A program made the position numbers and the translations under genes. DNA of 42,805 nucleotides from Hyphomonadaceae bacterium UBA4763. Lineage in GTDB: Bacteria; Pseudomonadota; Alphaproteobacteria; Caulobacterales; Aquidulcibacteraceae. Below the pieces are notes generated by a model, which ran no database searches, was not told where the DNA came from, and worked only from the letters and a program-made list of their open reading frames with translations. The stretch spans positions 1 to 42,805 of the forward strand of contig DHHV01000053.1 in assembly GCA_002403455.1 (NCBI GenBank). The letters run 5' to 3'. Shown here piece by piece: positions 41,083-42,805 of the stretch; positions within the stretch are counted from its first letter, which is position 1; every line of letters begins with the position of its first letter.

Positions 41083-42237
41083 ATGAAACCCTCCACTTTC
41101 GCGCTGGCTGTTGTCGCGCTGCTTGCCCCATCGGCTTGCGCAGCGCAGCGCCCGCAGGGCCCTGCCGCTCATGACGCCCCCGCCCCGCCCGCGAAGGCCG
41201 CTGTCGTTCTGGAAGAATTCGCCACGGGGCTCGAATTTCCATGGGGACTGGCGTTTTTGCCGGATGGACGGGCGTTGGTGACGGAGCGGGCGGGGCGGCT
41301 GCGCTTTGTTGATCCGCAAGGAAAGGTTTCGGCCCCGATCGGCGGCGTGCCGGCCGTGTTTGACGAGGGCCAAGGCGGCTTATTGGGGCTGGCGATCGAC
41401 CCCGACTTCGCTAGCAATGGCTTGATTTATTTCGCGTTCGCCGAGCCCGATCCGAAAGATGCGCGCCTTGCCGGCACGGCTTTGGCGCGCGCGCGACTTG
41501 ACGGCGATCGCCTTACGGATGTCGACATTCTGTTCCGGCAAACCCCCAAGCTGAACTCCGGCTTGCATTTTGGCGGCCGTGTCGTCGTCGCCAAGGACGG
41601 GACCTTGTTCCTGACCACGGGCGAGCGCTATCGCCGCGACCGCGCCCAGGAACTAACCGGCCATTTGGGCAAAGTCATTCGCATCACGAGGGAGGGCGGC
41701 GCCCCGCCCGATAATCCCTTTGTCGGCCGAAATGATGCGCGGCCCGAGATCTGGTCCTATGGCCATCGCAATTTGCAAGGCGCGGCTCTCCACCCCGAAA
41801 CTGGCGCGCTATGGACGCATGAGCATGGCGCGCAAGGCGGCGACGAAATCAACATTCCGCAGGCCGGCAAAAATTACGGCTGGCCGATCATCACCTATGG
41901 CATTGATTATTCTGGCCTACCGATCGGCGAGGGCGCCGCGAAAGACGGGCTCGCGCAGCCGCTGTATTATTGGAACCCCTCGATCGCCCCCTCCGGCATG
42001 GCTTTTTATGACGGCGCAGCGATCCCACAATGGCAAGGCGATTTGCTGGTCGGGTCGCTGAAATTCGGCTTTGTCGAGCGGTTGGATTTGGATGGCGACA
42101 AGGTGATCGGCTCGGAGCGCTTGTTCGAGGCCGAAATTCAAGACCGCGTGCGCGACGTCGTTATTGGCCCTGACGGCTGGGTCTATGTGCTGACCGATAA
42201 TCCCGACGGGCGGATTTTGCGGATCAGGCCGAGATAG
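41083..42237 (+). CDS. PQQ-dependent sugar dehydrogenase (soluble aldose dehydrogenase, YliI type)
   Basis: The 384-residue secreted protein has a signal peptide ending PSACA, either lipid-modified at Cys or cleaved by signal peptidase I. It is followed by a six-bladed propeller. Blocks include LEFPWGLAFLPDGRALVTERAGRLR, GLLGLAIDPDFASNGLIYFAF, LHFGGRVVVAKDGTLFLTTGERY (catalytic-His region), YGHRNLQGAALHPETGALWTHEHGAQGGDEINI and GKNYGWPIITYGIDYSG. This family oxidises aldoses in the periplasm using PQQ. GGAGAAAG precedes the ATG. It is divergent from SapC. Confidence 0.93.
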   Translation: MKPSTFALAVVALLAPSACAAQRPQGPAAHDAPAPPAKAAVVLEEFATGLEFPWGLAFLPDGRALVTERAGRLRFVDPQGKVSAPIGGVPAVFDEGQGGLLGLAIDPDFASNGLIYFAFAEPDPKDARLAGTALARARLDGDRLTDVDILFRQTPKLNSGLHFGGRVVVAKDGTLFLTTGERYRRDRAQELTGHLGKVIRITREGGAPPDNPFVGRNDARPEIWSYGHRNLQGAALHPETGALWTHEHGAQGGDEINIPQAGKNYGWPIITYGIDYSGLPIGEGAAKDGLAQPLYYWNPSIAPSGMAFYDGAAIPQWQGDLLVGSLKFGFVERLDLDGDKVIGSERLFEAEIQDRVRDVVIGPDGWVYVLTDNPDGRILRIRPR

Positions 42238-42307
42238 AGCTCGCACCCATCGTCCTTGCCAGCTTGGCTGCTTTTGTGGTCAGAGGCGACACCAATAAGG
42301 ACAAGCC

Positions 42308-42805
42308 ATGTTCAAGCGCCTCTTGATCGCCAATCGAGGTGAGATCGCCTGCCGCGTCATGCGCACGGCGCGCCGTCTCGATATCGCAACCATTGCGGTT
42401 TTTTCCGACGCCGACACCAAATCCAAGCATGTGCGCGAGGCCGACGAAGCAATTTGGATCGGGCCGGCCCCCGCGCGCGACAGCTATCTTGCGGCGGAGA
42501 AAATTCTGGCGGCGGCGCGCGAAACCGGCGCCGAGGCGATCCATCCAGGCTATGGCTTTTTGTCGGAAAACCCGGCTTTTGCCGAAGCGGTCGCCGCCGC
42601 CGGCCTCATCTGGATCGGGCCGCATCCCGGCGCGATCCGGGCCATGGGCCTGAAGGACGAGAGCAAGCGCATCGCGAAAGCGGCCGGCGCGCCGGTACTC
42701 GAGGGCTATCAGGGCGCCGACCAATCCGTGACCGTGCTGCGCGACGCCGCCGATTCCATCGGCTATCCGGTCTTGATCAAGGCGGTCGCCGGCGGCGGCG
42801 GGCGC
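42308..42805 (+). CDS. Biotin carboxylase subunit of an acyl-CoA carboxylase, N-terminal part
   Basis: Only the first 166 codons are in the window. The start FKRLLIANRGEIACRVMRTARRL, the ADEAIWIGPAPARDSYL and AIHPGYGFLSENPAFAE blocks and VLIKAVAGGGGR at the edge are the N-terminal ATP-grasp domain of a biotin-dependent acyl-CoA carboxylase alpha chain. AIRAMGLKDESKRIAKAAGAPVLEGY resembles the methylcrotonyl-CoA carboxylase (MccA) branch of leucine catabolism most, but propionyl-CoA or geranyl-CoA carboxylase cannot be ruled out. AAGGACAAGCC precedes the ATG at 42308. It follows the sugar dehydrogenase by 70 bases. Confidence 0.92.
   Translation, partial: MFKRLLIANRGEIACRVMRTARRLDIATIAVFSDADTKSKHVREADEAIWIGPAPARDSYLAAEKILAAARETGAEAIHPGYGFLSENPAFAEAVAAAGLIWIGPHPGAIRAMGLKDESKRIAKAAGAPVLEGYQGADQSVTVLRDAADSIGYPVLIKAVAGGGGR

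Overview
The window looks like core chromosome of a fairly GC-rich alphaproteobacterium that carries a holdfast. Four things point there: an hfaA-hfaB-hfaD holdfast-anchor operon, a gcrA cell-cycle regulator whose upstream region holds a perfect CtrA box (TTAA-N7-TTAAC), other CtrA-like boxes beside motB and a small membrane protein, and an ethylmalonyl-CoA pathway gene set. Caulobacterales or a Hyphomonadaceae/Maricaulales-type relative is the best guess; the species cannot be named from the sequence alone.

Layout. 1-1.6 kb: end of the 2-oxoglutarate dehydrogenase operon (odhB tail, lpdA, strong terminator). 1.6-6.8 kb, minus strand: a membrane protein, then a tight mcd - histone-deacetylase-family - ccr operon (ethylmalonyl-CoA pathway). 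6.8-11.1 kb, minus: a MltB-like lytic transglycosylase downstream of hfaA-hfaB-hfaD. 11.3-18.1 kb: a DUF885 lipoprotein, YqgE, a Prx5-type peroxiredoxin, an SPFH/NfeD membrane pair, DUF1499, and mcl (malyl-CoA/methylmalyl-CoA lyase), closed by a strong, probably bidirectional terminator. 18.3-21.4 kb, minus: a peroxiredoxin-like protein and then a three-gene accessory cassette (PD-(D/E)XK-like protein, ParA-type ATPase, basic protein with SAP-like repeats) that looks different from its surroundings. 21.6-25.3 kb: typA, queC, gcrA and its regulatory region, tRNA-Ser(GGA). 25.5-30.5 kb, minus: YceI, a PlpD-like patatin autotransporter, an XpaC-like protein, a beta-hydroxyacid dehydrogenase and a flavin reductase. 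30.6-34.9 kb: motB, a GNAT enzyme, two valine-catabolism genes and a tyrosine phosphatase gene interrupted by an in-frame TGA. 35-41 kb, mostly minus: two glycosyltransferases, DUF547, DUF1491, a small membrane protein, an NAD-regulator-type NUDIX/winged-helix protein and SapC. 41-42.8 kb: a PQQ-type sugar dehydrogenase and the start of a biotin-dependent acyl-CoA carboxylase.

How the genes work together. Ccr, Mcd and Mcl are three enzymes of the ethylmalonyl-CoA route for acetyl-CoA assimilation. The isobutyryl-CoA dehydrogenase and 3-hydroxyisobutyryl-CoA hydrolase, and the biotin carboxylase at the right end, belong to branched-chain acyl-CoA catabolism, which feeds related CoA esters. HfaABD anchors the adhesive holdfast. 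GcrA and the CtrA boxes tie the region to cell-cycle control. The most novel candidate system is the three-gene ParA/nuclease-like cassette at 19.0-21.4 kb.
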